64,000 nucleotides of DNA from Dactylosporangium sp. AC04546 (GTDB lineage: Bacteria > Actinomycetota > Actinomycetes > Mycobacteriales > Micromonosporaceae): positions 62,001 through 126,000 of the forward strand of contig NZ_JAHYSG010000002.1 in assembly GCF_022095675.1 (NCBI RefSeq), in the 5' to 3' direction. The notes below the pieces were generated by a model. The model had not been told where the DNA came from. It was given only the letters and a program-made list of their open reading frames with translations, and did not search any database. The translations under genes and the position numbers were made by a program. Below are positions 32,246 through 41,428 of this stretch, piece by piece. How positions within the stretch are numbered: position 1 is the stretch's first letter; each line of letters begins with the position of its first letter.

Positions 32246-33094
32246 GTGACCGGTGAGCTCGGTGTGGCCGCCTGGCAGCCCGCCAACGAGACCGAACAGG
32301 CCATGGCCGCGGCGCTCGACGCCGACGACCGCCGCGGGTACTTTCGGCTGCTCGCCGGGGCCGACCTCTATCTGCCCGGCTACGCCGAGTCCGACCCGGG
32401 CCCTACGGAACTGCTCACCGCCGACTTCCTCGGCGAGACATACCTGCTCGCCTTCACCTCGGCCGAGGCGCTGACGGCACGGCTCGGCGAGTTGGCCAAC
32501 GCCTACCGCGTGGTCACCTACGAGCAGTTGCGTGCGCAGTGGCCGCAGTGGCGCCTCGCCGTCAACCCTGACCTCCCGCTGGCCGTCTACACCTCGCCCG
32601 ACGCGGTCGCGGCGGCCGCCGGCGGAGCGCTCGCGGTGGCACGCGAGTCCGAACTCCTCAGCGCGCCGCACAGCCTTGGTGTGGTCGCGCACAACGCGGT
32701 CGAAGAGGTCCTTGCCGCCGCGGTCGCGTCGGGCGACCCCGAGGCCTACCTGCGAGCGCTGCTGGCCGCGGAGGTGACGGTGCCCACCCGGCGCGATCTC
32801 ACCGCACCGGGCGCGGCCCACCTCGTCAGTACGGAACTCTTTCCCTGGCTTCCTGGTGGCACGGCGCAAGCACCATCGATCAGCGTGTTCACCTCACCGG
32901 CCAGGTTCACGCAGGCGCTGCCGGCGGCGCCGTCGGTGACGGTCGCGTTCGTCCTCGTCGCGGCGACCTGGCCGGAGGGCTACACCCTCGTGGCCAACCC
33001 CGGCACGGCGCTGCAGCTGACCCTGCCCGCGGCACGGCTACGCCAACTCGTGCCGACAGACGCGGACCAGCCATCGGCAGCTGGTGAACAGTGA
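32246..33094 (+). CDS. SseB-family protein with two SseB-like domains
   Basis: A 282-residue cytoplasmic protein with two copies of an SseB-type domain. Copy 1 includes DRRGYFRLLAGADLYLPG, TYLLAFTSAEALTARLG and WRLAVNPDLPLAVY. Copy 2 includes AYLRALLAAEVTVPT, SISVFTSPARFTQALP and GYTLVANPGTALQL. SseB-like domains occur in actinobacterial type VII loci and may act as chaperones or scaffolds, though their biochemistry is poorly known. The GTG start follows GGAG at 6 bases. The stop overlaps the mycosin start by 4 bases (GTGA). Confidence 0.75.
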   Translation: MTGELGVAAWQPANETEQAMAAALDADDRRGYFRLLAGADLYLPGYAESDPGPTELLTADFLGETYLLAFTSAEALTARLGELANAYRVVTYEQLRAQWPQWRLAVNPDLPLAVYTSPDAVAAAAGGALAVARESELLSAPHSLGVVAHNAVEEVLAAAVASGDPEAYLRALLAAEVTVPTRRDLTAPGAAHLVSTELFPWLPGGTAQAPSISVFTSPARFTQALPAAPSVTVAFVLVAATWPEGYTLVANPGTALQLTLPAARLRQLVPTDADQPSAAGEQ

Positions 33095-34395
33095 GAACCC
33101 GACGTGGCCTGGCCACCCTGTTGCTGGCCAGCGGTCTGATCGCGATGATCGGTGCGCTGTCGACCGCTCGTCCGTCCGCCGCGGGACCGCTCGTCGCGGC
33201 GCCCGCAAACTGCGCCGCCGCGGGCCAGGAGTATGCCCCGATACCTTGGGCGACGAGCCTGCTCGCTCCGGCACGGGTGTGGCCGTTCGCCCGCGGCAAC
33301 GGGATCCGCGTCGCCGTGCTCGACTCCGGCGTGGATGCCTCGCACCCGCTGCTGACGGGCCGGGTCGCCGCCGGCTACGACGCGGTGACCGAGAAGGGGC
33401 GAGCCGACTCCGACTGTACCGGGTCCGGAACGCGAGTCGCGGGAGTGATCGTGGCCCAGCCGTCACCGGCGCGAGGCTTCAGCGGGCTCGCACCGGCCGC
33501 GACGATCCTGCCGGTGCGGATCCTGCCCGACAACGGGTACTCCGACCCGGACCAGGCGGACCCGGTGGTACTGGCCCGCGCCATCACCTGGGCGACCGCG
33601 CAGTCCGCCCAGGTGATCTGTGTGCCCGTGCCGACCTATGTCGACAGTCCCGAGCTGCGGGCGGCGGTCACCGCGGCGGTCGGGCGTGGGATCGTCGTGG
33701 TCGCCGCGGTCGGGAACCTGGGCGGCACCAGTTCAGCGAATCCCACCCCCTATCCGGCCGCGTACCCGGGTGTGCTCGGTGTCGGTGCGGTTGACGCGAA
33801 CGCCGGGCGCTGGGCCAGCTCGCAGCACGGCGAGTACGTCGATCTGGTGGCGCCGGGCGATGACATCGTCTCGACCCAGCGCTCGGGCGGCCTGGCCGGG
33901 ACCGACGGCACGGGCGTGGCGGCGGGCCTCGTGGCGGGCACGGTCGCACTGGTGCGCGAAGCGCATCCGGGTCTGGGTCCGGACGCCGTCGCGGCTCGGC
34001 TGTTCGCCACGGCGACGCCGGCCGGGGACCGGGCCCCGAGTCACGACTACGGCGCGGGCATCGTCAACCCCTACAACGCCGTCACCGACCGGCTGCCCAC
34101 GCCGGCGGCATCAGCCGGCCTCCCGATGTTCACGCCGCCCGAGTCTGACGTGGACCTGGTCGGCCCGGAGCGTCGACGGCGCGCGACGGTGCTGACCGCC
34201 GGGCTCATGCTCGTGGCGGCGGCGATCTGGATCGGGCGAACGGCGGTGATCAGGGGTTCGCGCCGGCGTTGGCGCTCAGCACTCGCCGAGCCACCGCCGC
34301 AACCGGCCGAGCCGGCGGCACCGGGTCCGCCGGTGCCGCTCTTCGAGGAGGAGGAGCCACTCGGCGCGACCCCTGCCCGACGCGCCACTCGCTGA
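33091..34395 (+). CDS. mycP: Mycosin (MycP-type subtilase), catalytically degenerate
   Basis: A 434-residue subtilase-like membrane protein with the mycosin layout: Sec signal (residues 1-31), S8 fold, and a C-terminal membrane anchor (ATVLTAGLMLVAAAIWIG) with cytoplasmic Pro-rich tail. The catalytic Asp is present (VAVLDSGVD, D78) and the oxyanion Asn is present (AVGNLG, N209). The His motif DxxGHGTxVAG reads DCTGSGTRVAG, Ser at 112. The Ser motif GTSxAAPxVAG reads GTGVAAGLVAG, Gly at 275. Both changes are plain in the DNA (tcc, ggc), so hydrolysis should be impossible. Mycosins also stabilise the ESX membrane complex independently of proteolysis, the role I infer here. Its gene overlaps SseB and shares the operon with the giant protein. 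Confidence 0.85.
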   Translation: MRTRRGLATLLLASGLIAMIGALSTARPSAAGPLVAAPANCAAAGQEYAPIPWATSLLAPARVWPFARGNGIRVAVLDSGVDASHPLLTGRVAAGYDAVTEKGRADSDCTGSGTRVAGVIVAQPSPARGFSGLAPAATILPVRILPDNGYSDPDQADPVVLARAITWATAQSAQVICVPVPTYVDSPELRAAVTAAVGRGIVVVAAVGNLGGTSSANPTPYPAAYPGVLGVGAVDANAGRWASSQHGEYVDLVAPGDDIVSTQRSGGLAGTDGTGVAAGLVAGTVALVREAHPGLGPDAVAARLFATATPAGDRAPSHDYGAGIVNPYNAVTDRLPTPAASAGLPMFTPPESDVDLVGPERRRRATVLTAGLMLVAAAIWIGRTAVIRGSRRRWRSALAEPPPQPAEPAAPGPPVPLFEEEEPLGATPARRATR

Positions 34396-34432
34396 GACAC
34401 GCAACCAGCCGATCGACCTTGAGCAGGGTGGC

Positions 34433-35827
34433 TCAGCCGACGACCGGCAGGAGGGCCTGGGCGGGGTCGAGCGTCGGTCCGGTCGGCAGGCGTTGCGCCA
34501 GGGCGACCGGCACGTCGACCGCACGCGCCGCGCTGTACCCCAGAAATCCCAGCACCTCGCCGGACGGCACCGGATAGCGGACACCCAGATCGGTCACGAT
34601 CGAGTAGGTGCCGACCTCAGCGTCCGGCGAGGGCAGCACGCGGATGACAGCGACCGCACCGGCCGGGACAGCGACCCGGTCGGCCAGGCTCGCCCCGGTT
34701 CCGGAGCGTCCGGCGGTAGGAATGCCGGCGTTGAGTGCGGCGTGCGCGCCGCCGAGACGCACCACCGGCTCGGCGCGGGCGTTCACGGTGCTGGCACAGA
34801 CCAGACCATCAGGCTCCGGCTCGACCAACACCGGTGTCCGCTGCGGCGGTGCCGTCACACCTTCGGCGGTAGGCAGGGCGGAACTTCGCGGCGCGGCGGA
34901 CGCGATCGCGACGGTGATCTCGATCGGTCGGACCGCTGCCTGGGCGGCCAGCAGCGCTTGCTGCAGGCTGGTCAGTGGCGCCAGGCCGTCGTCGAAGACG
35001 AGGTAGTACTGCGGTCCGGCGGCGGTGGGTGCGGCGAGCAGGTCGCCGATGCGACGGTCGGGCACGGCGCTGGCGAGCTCACCGCGCCTGAGCACGACGA
35101 TCGGGCCGATGTCGGCGCCGACCGGCAGCGCGTTGAGCCAGGCCGTCCCTACCGGAACCGACCTGGCCGTCGCGCCGAACAGCGCCGGCACCACCGCCTC
35201 GGCCAGGGCGTACCGGTGGCCGCGCCACACCAGAAAGCGCTGGCCGGCTACGGCGTCACGCGCCAGGACCGCGTGCTCGGCATCCACCGTCGTGCCACCG
35301 GTGGGCTCGTGGCCGACGACGAGGCTGGTCACGGTGGTCGCAGCGCCGGAGGCGCTGACCGCCTCGGCGGTGCACATCGACCACGGCAGCCCGACCGCGC
35401 TCGCGGCCGGCGGCAGCGAGTTCGGCGCGCCCGGGATGCCGACCGTGACCGCGCGGGGCACGCCCGCAAGCGCGGAGTGCGACACCCGGAACACCGGCGC
35501 GCCCGGGCGTCCGGACAGCAGCAGCGCGGATGCGTAGTTCAGCGTGGGGTGCAGCCGGCCGGCCACATAGACGAAGCTCGCGCCGGTTTCCTTCTCGATC
35601 ACCACCGCGCCGTCGGCCCGCCAGCCGTTGCCGCCCACCTTCGTGATCAGGCCGTACACGCCATAGGCGGCACCCACGACGATCGCGACCATCAGCCCCG
35701 CGAACACGGCCCCGACGCCACGCCGCAGCGGCGACTGCGCGGGATCGGTCTCGCGCATGACGAACGCGGAGATGACCCGCTGCACCAGAAACTGGTAGGC
35801 GTGCAGCTGATCCTTGCGTGATGCCAT
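34433..35827 (-). CDS. eccB: Type VII secretion protein EccB
   Basis: A 464-residue EccB. The signature N-terminus MASRKDQLHAYQFLVQRVIS is followed by one membrane segment (residues about 42-62, FAGLMVAIVVGAAYGVYGLI) and a large extracytoplasmic region with repeats, ending VALAQRLPTGPTLDPAQALL. EccB is part of the inner-membrane EccBCDE complex, with its periplasm-like domain forming the outer lobe. The start lies 6 bases after the eccD stop, so eccD-eccB form an operon. It runs convergent to mycP. Confidence 0.95.
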   Translation of the reverse strand: MASRKDQLHAYQFLVQRVISAFVMRETDPAQSPLRRGVGAVFAGLMVAIVVGAAYGVYGLITKVGGNGWRADGAVVIEKETGASFVYVAGRLHPTLNYASALLLSGRPGAPVFRVSHSALAGVPRAVTVGIPGAPNSLPPAASAVGLPWSMCTAEAVSASGAATTVTSLVVGHEPTGGTTVDAEHAVLARDAVAGQRFLVWRGHRYALAEAVVPALFGATARSVPVGTAWLNALPVGADIGPIVVLRRGELASAVPDRRIGDLLAAPTAAGPQYYLVFDDGLAPLTSLQQALLAAQAAVRPIEITVAIASAAPRSSALPTAEGVTAPPQRTPVLVEPEPDGLVCASTVNARAEPVVRLGGAHAALNAGIPTAGRSGTGASLADRVAVPAGAVAVIRVLPSPDAEVGTYSIVTDLGVRYPVPSGEVLGFLGYSAARAVDVPVALAQRLPTGPTLDPAQALLPVVG

Positions 35828-35833
35828 CGCCGC

Positions 35834-37234
35834 TCAGCCGCCGAACGAGCCGAAGAGGTCCCGGAGCCAGTCGTAGACCCCGGCGACCGCGCAGGCCAAC
35901 GGTATGAGCACCACGATCGCTGCCACGTCGGCGATGTCGGCCAGCCGTCCGACGTATGGTGTCGGTGTGCGCCGGCTGTAGGCCAGCGCGGCGGTGAGGA
36001 TCAGGATCGCGGCGCCGGCGACGAGCAGCAGCCGCACCGGCATCAGGCCCGCATCGCTCGACCCGAACCCGAACGCGAGCAGCCCGAGGCCGGCCACACC
36101 ACCCACCAGCATCGGCACCCGCTGTCGAGGCAGCGCGAACAGCCGCGCCCGCAGCAGGAGCGCCACCGACGCGGCGATGCCGAGGAGCCTCCCGGCCACG
36201 CCGCCGTCAACGACGAGCACGACGACGGCGCCGCCGGCGACGAGTGCGACCGACAGCAACATGCCGGCGAGGAGCTCGGTGGCCCGGGCCACGGCGGCGA
36301 AGACGCTCGCCCGCGGCGGCATGGGCCGGTCCGCCAGAATCCCTTCCGCACGGTCGGGCAGGTCGGGCACCGGGATCTTGCCCAACGAGCTCGCCATGAG
36401 CGGGTAGCCGGGAAGCATCGCGATCACCAGGGACAGCATCGTCGCCGCGGCGCCGGTGGCCGGCATTCCGGCAAGGACGAGCAGTGCGCTTCCCGCTCCC
36501 GCGAGGCCGGTGAAGATGCCGGTGAGGAACAGCCACGGGGCGCCGGCGACCGCGACGTAGGACACCACGCTCACGGCCACGAGCATCCCGGCCGCCGCCA
36601 GCAGGCTGGGCGCGCCGAGGCGGCTGAGGCCCGCCGTCGTGGGTGCGACCGCGAGGGCGCCGGCGAACCCCGCGTACGGCAGCGCGGCACCGGCCAATAC
36701 CGCGCCGGCGACGGCATCAGCGAAGGCCCGCGCCGCGATGGCGCCGGCAACGACGAGCAGCGCGGTGACCGCGAACAACGCCCCGGTGATGGACGACCAG
36801 GGCGGTCCGGTGAGGGCGGCGTCCATCAGACTCAACACGAGGATCGCGGTAGTCACGGCGAAACCGGCGCGGCGGGTCGCCGGGCCACCCCAGGACCGCC
36901 CCATCCGGCGTGCACCGCTGGCAATCACGTCGACGATGTCGTCATACGCCGGCTCTGGCCAGTCCAGCTCGCGCGGCACCAGGTGCACGACCTCGCCGTC
37001 GCGCACGTCCTGCGCGCCCAGGCTGCGGGTGGCAAGCAGCACCGTACCGGTGGTGCGGCGCAGCACCCAGCCGTTGTCGGTTCGCGCGTCGTCGGGCAGC
37101 CCTTGCACCGTGTGCCGAACCAGATGTGGCAACAGTTCGGCCACCGGCGCGTTGTCGGGCAGCGCCACGTCGAATCGGCGTGCTGCGGTCACGACGGTCA
37201 CCCGGGCCAGCCCGATACTGCCCTGGGATGTCAA
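35834..37234 (-). CDS. eccD: Type VII secretion protein EccD
   Basis: A 466-residue EccD: an N-terminal ubiquitin-like domain (about residues 1-90, VTVVTAARRFDVALPD; DGEVVHLVP) followed by about eleven membrane segments. EccD forms the main membrane barrel of the type VII complex. The TTG codon at 37232-37234 is chosen because GGAGGT lies 6 bases ahead and the protein then starts with the family-like LTSQGSIGLARVTVV; the frame extends 12 codons further without similarity. Its start faces eccC across about 200 bases. Confidence 0.93.
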   Translation of the reverse strand: MTSQGSIGLARVTVVTAARRFDVALPDNAPVAELLPHLVRHTVQGLPDDARTDNGWVLRRTTGTVLLATRSLGAQDVRDGEVVHLVPRELDWPEPAYDDIVDVIASGARRMGRSWGGPATRRAGFAVTTAILVLSLMDAALTGPPWSSITGALFAVTALLVVAGAIAARAFADAVAGAVLAGAALPYAGFAGALAVAPTTAGLSRLGAPSLLAAAGMLVAVSVVSYVAVAGAPWLFLTGIFTGLAGAGSALLVLAGMPATGAAATMLSLVIAMLPGYPLMASSLGKIPVPDLPDRAEGILADRPMPPRASVFAAVARATELLAGMLLSVALVAGGAVVVLVVDGGVAGRLLGIAASVALLLRARLFALPRQRVPMLVGGVAGLGLLAFGFGSSDAGLMPVRLLLVAGAAILILTAALAYSRRTPTPYVGRLADIADVAAIVVLIPLACAVAGVYDWLRDLFGSFGG

Positions 37235-37435
37235 CTGACCACCTCCACCGGCTCGCCGCGGACATCCCACGCAGCCGATCGCGCTATCAGAAACCCCGGT
37301 CTACTATGGGGCGTCGATTGCAGCTCGTCGATACCGTGATGGGTTGACCTCAGCTGTCGGTGTACCGCAAGGGTTTACTCCGCCCGGATTCGGCGACGCA
37401 CTCGCAACAACGGCGGACCGAGAGAGGCGGCGTTC
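37235..37435. promoter_or_regulatory. Divergent eccD-eccC promoter region
   Basis: The 201 bases separate eccD (minus) from eccC (plus) and must supply promoters for both. Several AT-richer patches are present (ggtctactatgg; gggtttactcc), but I could not pick a convincing -35/-10 pair. Confidence 0.4.
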
Positions 37436-40400
37436 GTGAGCCTGGTGATCGTCAACCGCCCACCGCGTCGCACCGCCCCCGTGCTGCCCACCGGCGAGGT
37501 GGTCCTGGAGCCGCCCCCAGACCTGCCCGCTCCGTCGGGCCGCGGCTGGATGCGGTTGCTGATGGTGCTGCCGATGGCCGCGGGCGCCGGCGGCATGGGC
37601 CTGATGATGGGGGTCGGGCGCTCCGGTCCACTGATGTACGTGGCCGGCGCGATGTACGGCGTGTCCATCCTCGGCATGATGGCGGTGATGCTGGTCAACC
37701 AGAGTGGCCCGAGCAAGAAGGAGATGGTCGAGGTCCGCCGGCAGTTCATGCGTCGGCTCTCGCAGCACCGGGCCCAGGTACGCGAGACGATGGTGCAGCA
37801 GCGGGAGGCCATCGCCTATCGCCATCCCATGCCCACCGACCTCTGGGCGATGGTCACCGGACCACGGCTGTGGGAGCGTCGGCGCGGCGACGTCGACTTC
37901 GGTGTGCTGCGCCTCGGGGTGGGACCACAGGCGCTCGCGACTGCGCTCATCCCACCGCAGACCCGGCCGGTGGACGAGCTGGATCCGTTGTGCGCGATGG
38001 CACTGCGGCAGTTCGTCGTCAGTTACGCGGTCGTCCCGGAGTTGCCGGTGGCGATCGCGCTGCGCGACTTCGCCCGGGTCTACCTGTGCGGTTCGCCCGA
38101 TCGAGGCCGTGCCCTGCTCCGTGCGGTGGTGGCGCAGGCCGCGACCTTCCACGCGCCGGACGACCTGCTCATCGCGGTGTGTGCCGGCGACGCGGAACGC
38201 CCGGCCTGGGGTTGGGTGAAGTGGCTGCCGCACGCGCAGCACCCGACGAAGTCCGACGCCGCCGGTGCGCTGCGGCTGTTCGCCACCGCCGCCACCGGGC
38301 TTGAGGCGATGCTCGACGACGTCCTGGCCAACCGCGTACGGTTCAATCCGGCGCTCACCGCGAAGGCGTCAGCCGGACCGCACCTCGTCGTCATCATCGA
38401 CGGCGGCAGCATCACCGGTTCGGACCACATCATGACCGAAGGCGGCGTGGAGGGTGTCACGGTCATCGACCTGTCCAATCCGCCGCCGCGGATGCTGGGC
38501 GAGGCGATGGTGGTCCTCACGCTGGACGCCGACGGCGGGCTCGCCGCGGCCACCATGGACGGCACGACGGACCTGGGACGCGCCGACGCGCTCGACCCGG
38601 TCGAGGCCGAGGCACTGGCTCGCGAGCTCGGGCCGCTGCGGCTGTCGGCCGCGCCCACGGACGTCACCGCCCTGAACGCCGGTCTTGGCCTGGCCGAGCT
38701 GCTCGAACTGGGTGAGCCCGACGACTTCGATCCCGCCCGGACCTGGGCGGGCCGGCCCAGCCGGGACCGGCTGCGCGTGCCGTTCGGCGTCAGCCTGGAC
38801 GGTCGACGGGTGGAGCTGGACCTCAAGGAGTCCGCCCAGGACGGCATGGGTCCCCACGGCCTCCTGGTCGGCGCCACCGGTTCCGGCAAGAGCGAGCTGC
38901 TGCGCACCCTGGTGCTCGCGCTCGCGGTCACCCACAGCTCCGAGACGCTCAACTTCGTCCTGGTCGACTTCAAGGGTGGCGCGACGTTCGCGACCCTGGA
39001 CCGGCTGCCGCACACCAGCGCGGTCATCACCAACCTCGCCGACGAGATGCCGCTGGTCGACCGGATGCTCGACGCCATCCAGGGTGAGCTGGTACGGCGA
39101 CAGGAGCTGCTGCGGGTGGCCGGCAACTACGCCTCCCTGCGCGACTACGAACGAGCCCGAGCCTCGGGCGTCCCGCTGGCGCCGCTGCCGAGCCTCCTGC
39201 TCATCTGCGACGAGTTCAGCGAGCTGATCAGCGCCCGGCCCGAGTTCATCGACATGTTCGTCCAGATCGGACGTGTCGGACGCTCACTGGGCATCCATCT
39301 GCTGCTCGCCACGCAGCGGCTGGAAGAGGGACGCCTGCGCGGCTTGGAGACGCACCTGTCCTACCGGCTCGGCCTGCGCACCTTCTCGTCCATGGAGAGC
39401 CGGGCCGTGCTCGGCGTGCCGGACGCCTATGAGCTCCCCCGGTCACCGGGGCACGGGTATCTCCGCATCGGCACCGAGGACATGATCCGGTTCCGGGCGG
39501 CGTATGTGTCGGGACGCCAAAAGCGCGACGGCGGGACCGTCACGCTGGCCGGCCGGGCCGCCGACGTGGTGCGCGACTTCGGTACCCACTACCTGGCGCA
39601 ACCGGTGGAGGACGAGCCGGCGGACGTCATCGAGGAGCCGGAGGACGCCCTCGGCCAGACGCTCCTCGACATCCTCGTCGCGCGGCTGCAGGGCCAGGGT
39701 CCGACGGCGCATCAGGTGTGGCTGCCGCCGCTGCAGGAGCCGCTGACCCTGGACGAACTGCTCGCGCCGCCGGTACACACGCCCGAACGCGGCCTCACCG
39801 TCGAACAACCGGACCGGCTCGGTCGCCTGCACGGCCCGGTGGGCGTCGTCGACAAGCCCTTCGAGCAGCGGCGTGATCCGATGTGGATCGACCTGTCGGG
39901 CGCACGAGGAAATCTCGTCGTCGTCGGCGCCGCCCGCACCGGCAAGAGCACCTTCCTGCGTACCCTCATCGCCGGTCTCGCGCTCACCCACACCCCGCGT
40001 GAGGCACAGTTCTACTGCCTGGACTTCGGCGGCGGCGCCCTGGCGCAGCTGGCCGAGCTGCCGCACGTGGGCGCGGTGGCCGCGCGGACCGACGTCAACC
40101 GGGTCCGTCGCACGGTCGCCGAGGTCTACGGCCTCCTGCAGCTGCGGGAGGAGTGGTTCGCCACCAGCGCGGTCGACGGGATCGACGGCTACCGGCGGCT
40201 GCTGCGCGAGCGGCCCTCCCCGGTGGACCCGTTCGGTGACGTGTTCCTGGTCGTCGACGGTTGGGCAACCCTGCGCGAGGAGTTCGAGGACCTCGAGTCA
40301 CTGGTCACCTCGCTGGCTACCCGGGGGCTGGGCTACGGCATCCACGTCGTCGGGTCGGCGGCGCGGTGGATGGAACTGCGGGCAGCCCAACGCGACGCCT

Positions 40401-41395
40401 TCGGTACCCGCCTCGAACTGCGCCTCGGCGATCCGACCGACTCCGTCATCAACCGGCGGGCGGCGGTCAACGTGCCCGAGCAGGCGCCCGGACGCGGTCT
40501 CACCCCGGACGGGCAACACTTCCTCACCGCACTTCCCCGCATTGACGGCCGAGCGGATCCCGACACGCTGGGCGACGGGCTGGCCGACCTGGTCGAGCGT
40601 GCGCGGGCCGGTTGGTCCGGGCCGGTCGCGCCCCAGGTGCGGCTGCTCCCCGCTGTGCTGCCGTACGAGGCACTGCCGGCGCCGGCTCGCGGCGCCGGCG
40701 GCAAACTGCCCATCGGTATCGCGGAGGTCGACCTCGCGCCGGTGTACCTCGACTTCGACGCCGAGCCGCACGCGCTGGCGTTCGGCGACGTCGAGTCCGG
40801 CAAGAGCTCCTTCCTGCGTGGCCTGGCCCGGACCATCACCACCGCCTACGACCCCAGTGGGGCGCGCATCATCCTCATCGACCAACGGCGGAGCCTGCTC
40901 GGCTGCGTGGACACCGAGCATCTCATCGGGTACGGCTCGTCGGCGACGACGACGGCGAGCCTGGTCGCGGACGTGGTCACCGTGATGCGCGAACGGCTGC
41001 CCGGCAACGATGTGACACCGGCGCAGCTGCGGTCACGGAGCTGGTGGAAGGGACCGGAGCTGTACGTCCTCATCGACGACTACGACCTCATCGCCACCGG
41101 CGGCCTCAACCCACTCGAGCCGCTGATCGAGTTTCTGCCGCAGGCACGCGACATCGGTCTCCATCTCGTGGTGACCCGACGCGTCGGTGGCGCCAGCCGC
41201 GCCATGTTCGACCCGCTGATCGGCCGGATCCGGGAGCTCGCGTCACCGGGCATCCTGATGTCAGGTCCCAAGGAGGAGGGCCCGATCTTCGGTGCCATGA
41301 GCCCGCAGGTGCTGCCGCCCGGACGTGCCTGGCTGATCAACCGGCGCCAGGGCGCCCGCCTCATCCAGCTGGCCTGGACCCCGCCGAGCCTGTAA
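37436..41395 (+). CDS. eccC: Type VII secretion ATPase EccC
   Basis: A 1319-residue single-chain EccC. Two membrane segments (residues 38-88) precede three FtsK/SpoIIIE-type ATPase modules. Walker A motifs are GATGSGKS (479), GAARTGKS (831) and GDVESGKS (1117). The Walker B strands differ: LLLICDEFSEL in module 1 has the catalytic acidic pair, module 2 has VFLVVDGWATL and module 3 LYVLIDDYDLI. EccC recruits Esx substrates and energises translocation; in characterised homologues module 1 is the essential motor. The GTG start follows GAGAGG. EccC is not split into Ca and Cb as in ESX-1. Confidence 0.96.
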   Translation: MSLVIVNRPPRRTAPVLPTGEVVLEPPPDLPAPSGRGWMRLLMVLPMAAGAGGMGLMMGVGRSGPLMYVAGAMYGVSILGMMAVMLVNQSGPSKKEMVEVRRQFMRRLSQHRAQVRETMVQQREAIAYRHPMPTDLWAMVTGPRLWERRRGDVDFGVLRLGVGPQALATALIPPQTRPVDELDPLCAMALRQFVVSYAVVPELPVAIALRDFARVYLCGSPDRGRALLRAVVAQAATFHAPDDLLIAVCAGDAERPAWGWVKWLPHAQHPTKSDAAGALRLFATAATGLEAMLDDVLANRVRFNPALTAKASAGPHLVVIIDGGSITGSDHIMTEGGVEGVTVIDLSNPPPRMLGEAMVVLTLDADGGLAAATMDGTTDLGRADALDPVEAEALARELGPLRLSAAPTDVTALNAGLGLAELLELGEPDDFDPARTWAGRPSRDRLRVPFGVSLDGRRVELDLKESAQDGMGPHGLLVGATGSGKSELLRTLVLALAVTHSSETLNFVLVDFKGGATFATLDRLPHTSAVITNLADEMPLVDRMLDAIQGELVRRQELLRVAGNYASLRDYERARASGVPLAPLPSLLLICDEFSELISARPEFIDMFVQIGRVGRSLGIHLLLATQRLEEGRLRGLETHLSYRLGLRTFSSMESRAVLGVPDAYELPRSPGHGYLRIGTEDMIRFRAAYVSGRQKRDGGTVTLAGRAADVVRDFGTHYLAQPVEDEPADVIEEPEDALGQTLLDILVARLQGQGPTAHQVWLPPLQEPLTLDELLAPPVHTPERGLTVEQPDRLGRLHGPVGVVDKPFEQRRDPMWIDLSGARGNLVVVGAARTGKSTFLRTLIAGLALTHTPREAQFYCLDFGGGALAQLAELPHVGAVAARTDVNRVRRTVAEVYGLLQLREEWFATSAVDGIDGYRRLLRERPSPVDPFGDVFLVVDGWATLREEFEDLESLVTSLATRGLGYGIHVVGSAARWMELRAAQRDAFGTRLELRLGDPTDSVINRRAAVNVPEQAPGRGLTPDGQHFLTALPRIDGRADPDTLGDGLADLVERARAGWSGPVAPQVRLLPAVLPYEALPAPARGAGGKLPIGIAEVDLAPVYLDFDAEPHALAFGDVESGKSSFLRGLARTITTAYDPSGARIILIDQRRSLLGCVDTEHLIGYGSSATTTASLVADVVTVMRERLPGNDVTPAQLRSRSWWKGPELYVLIDDYDLIATGGLNPLEPLIEFLPQARDIGLHLVVTRRVGGASRAMFDPLIGRIRELASPGILMSGPKEEGPIFGAMSPQVLPPGRAWLINRRQGARLIQLAWTPPSL

Positions 41396-41428
41396 CGCCG
41401 TCACGCCCGGCGGGGCGGGGCGCCCGGA

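Noticed and set aside
37235..37435. Specific -35/-10 promoters for eccC and eccD
   Set aside because: Candidate boxes had poor spacing or consensus; only the region as a whole is supported.
41396..41428. Terminator between eccC and the convergent membrane-protein gene
   Set aside because: The GC-rich stretch contains direct rather than inverted copies of CGCCCGG, so no convincing stem forms.
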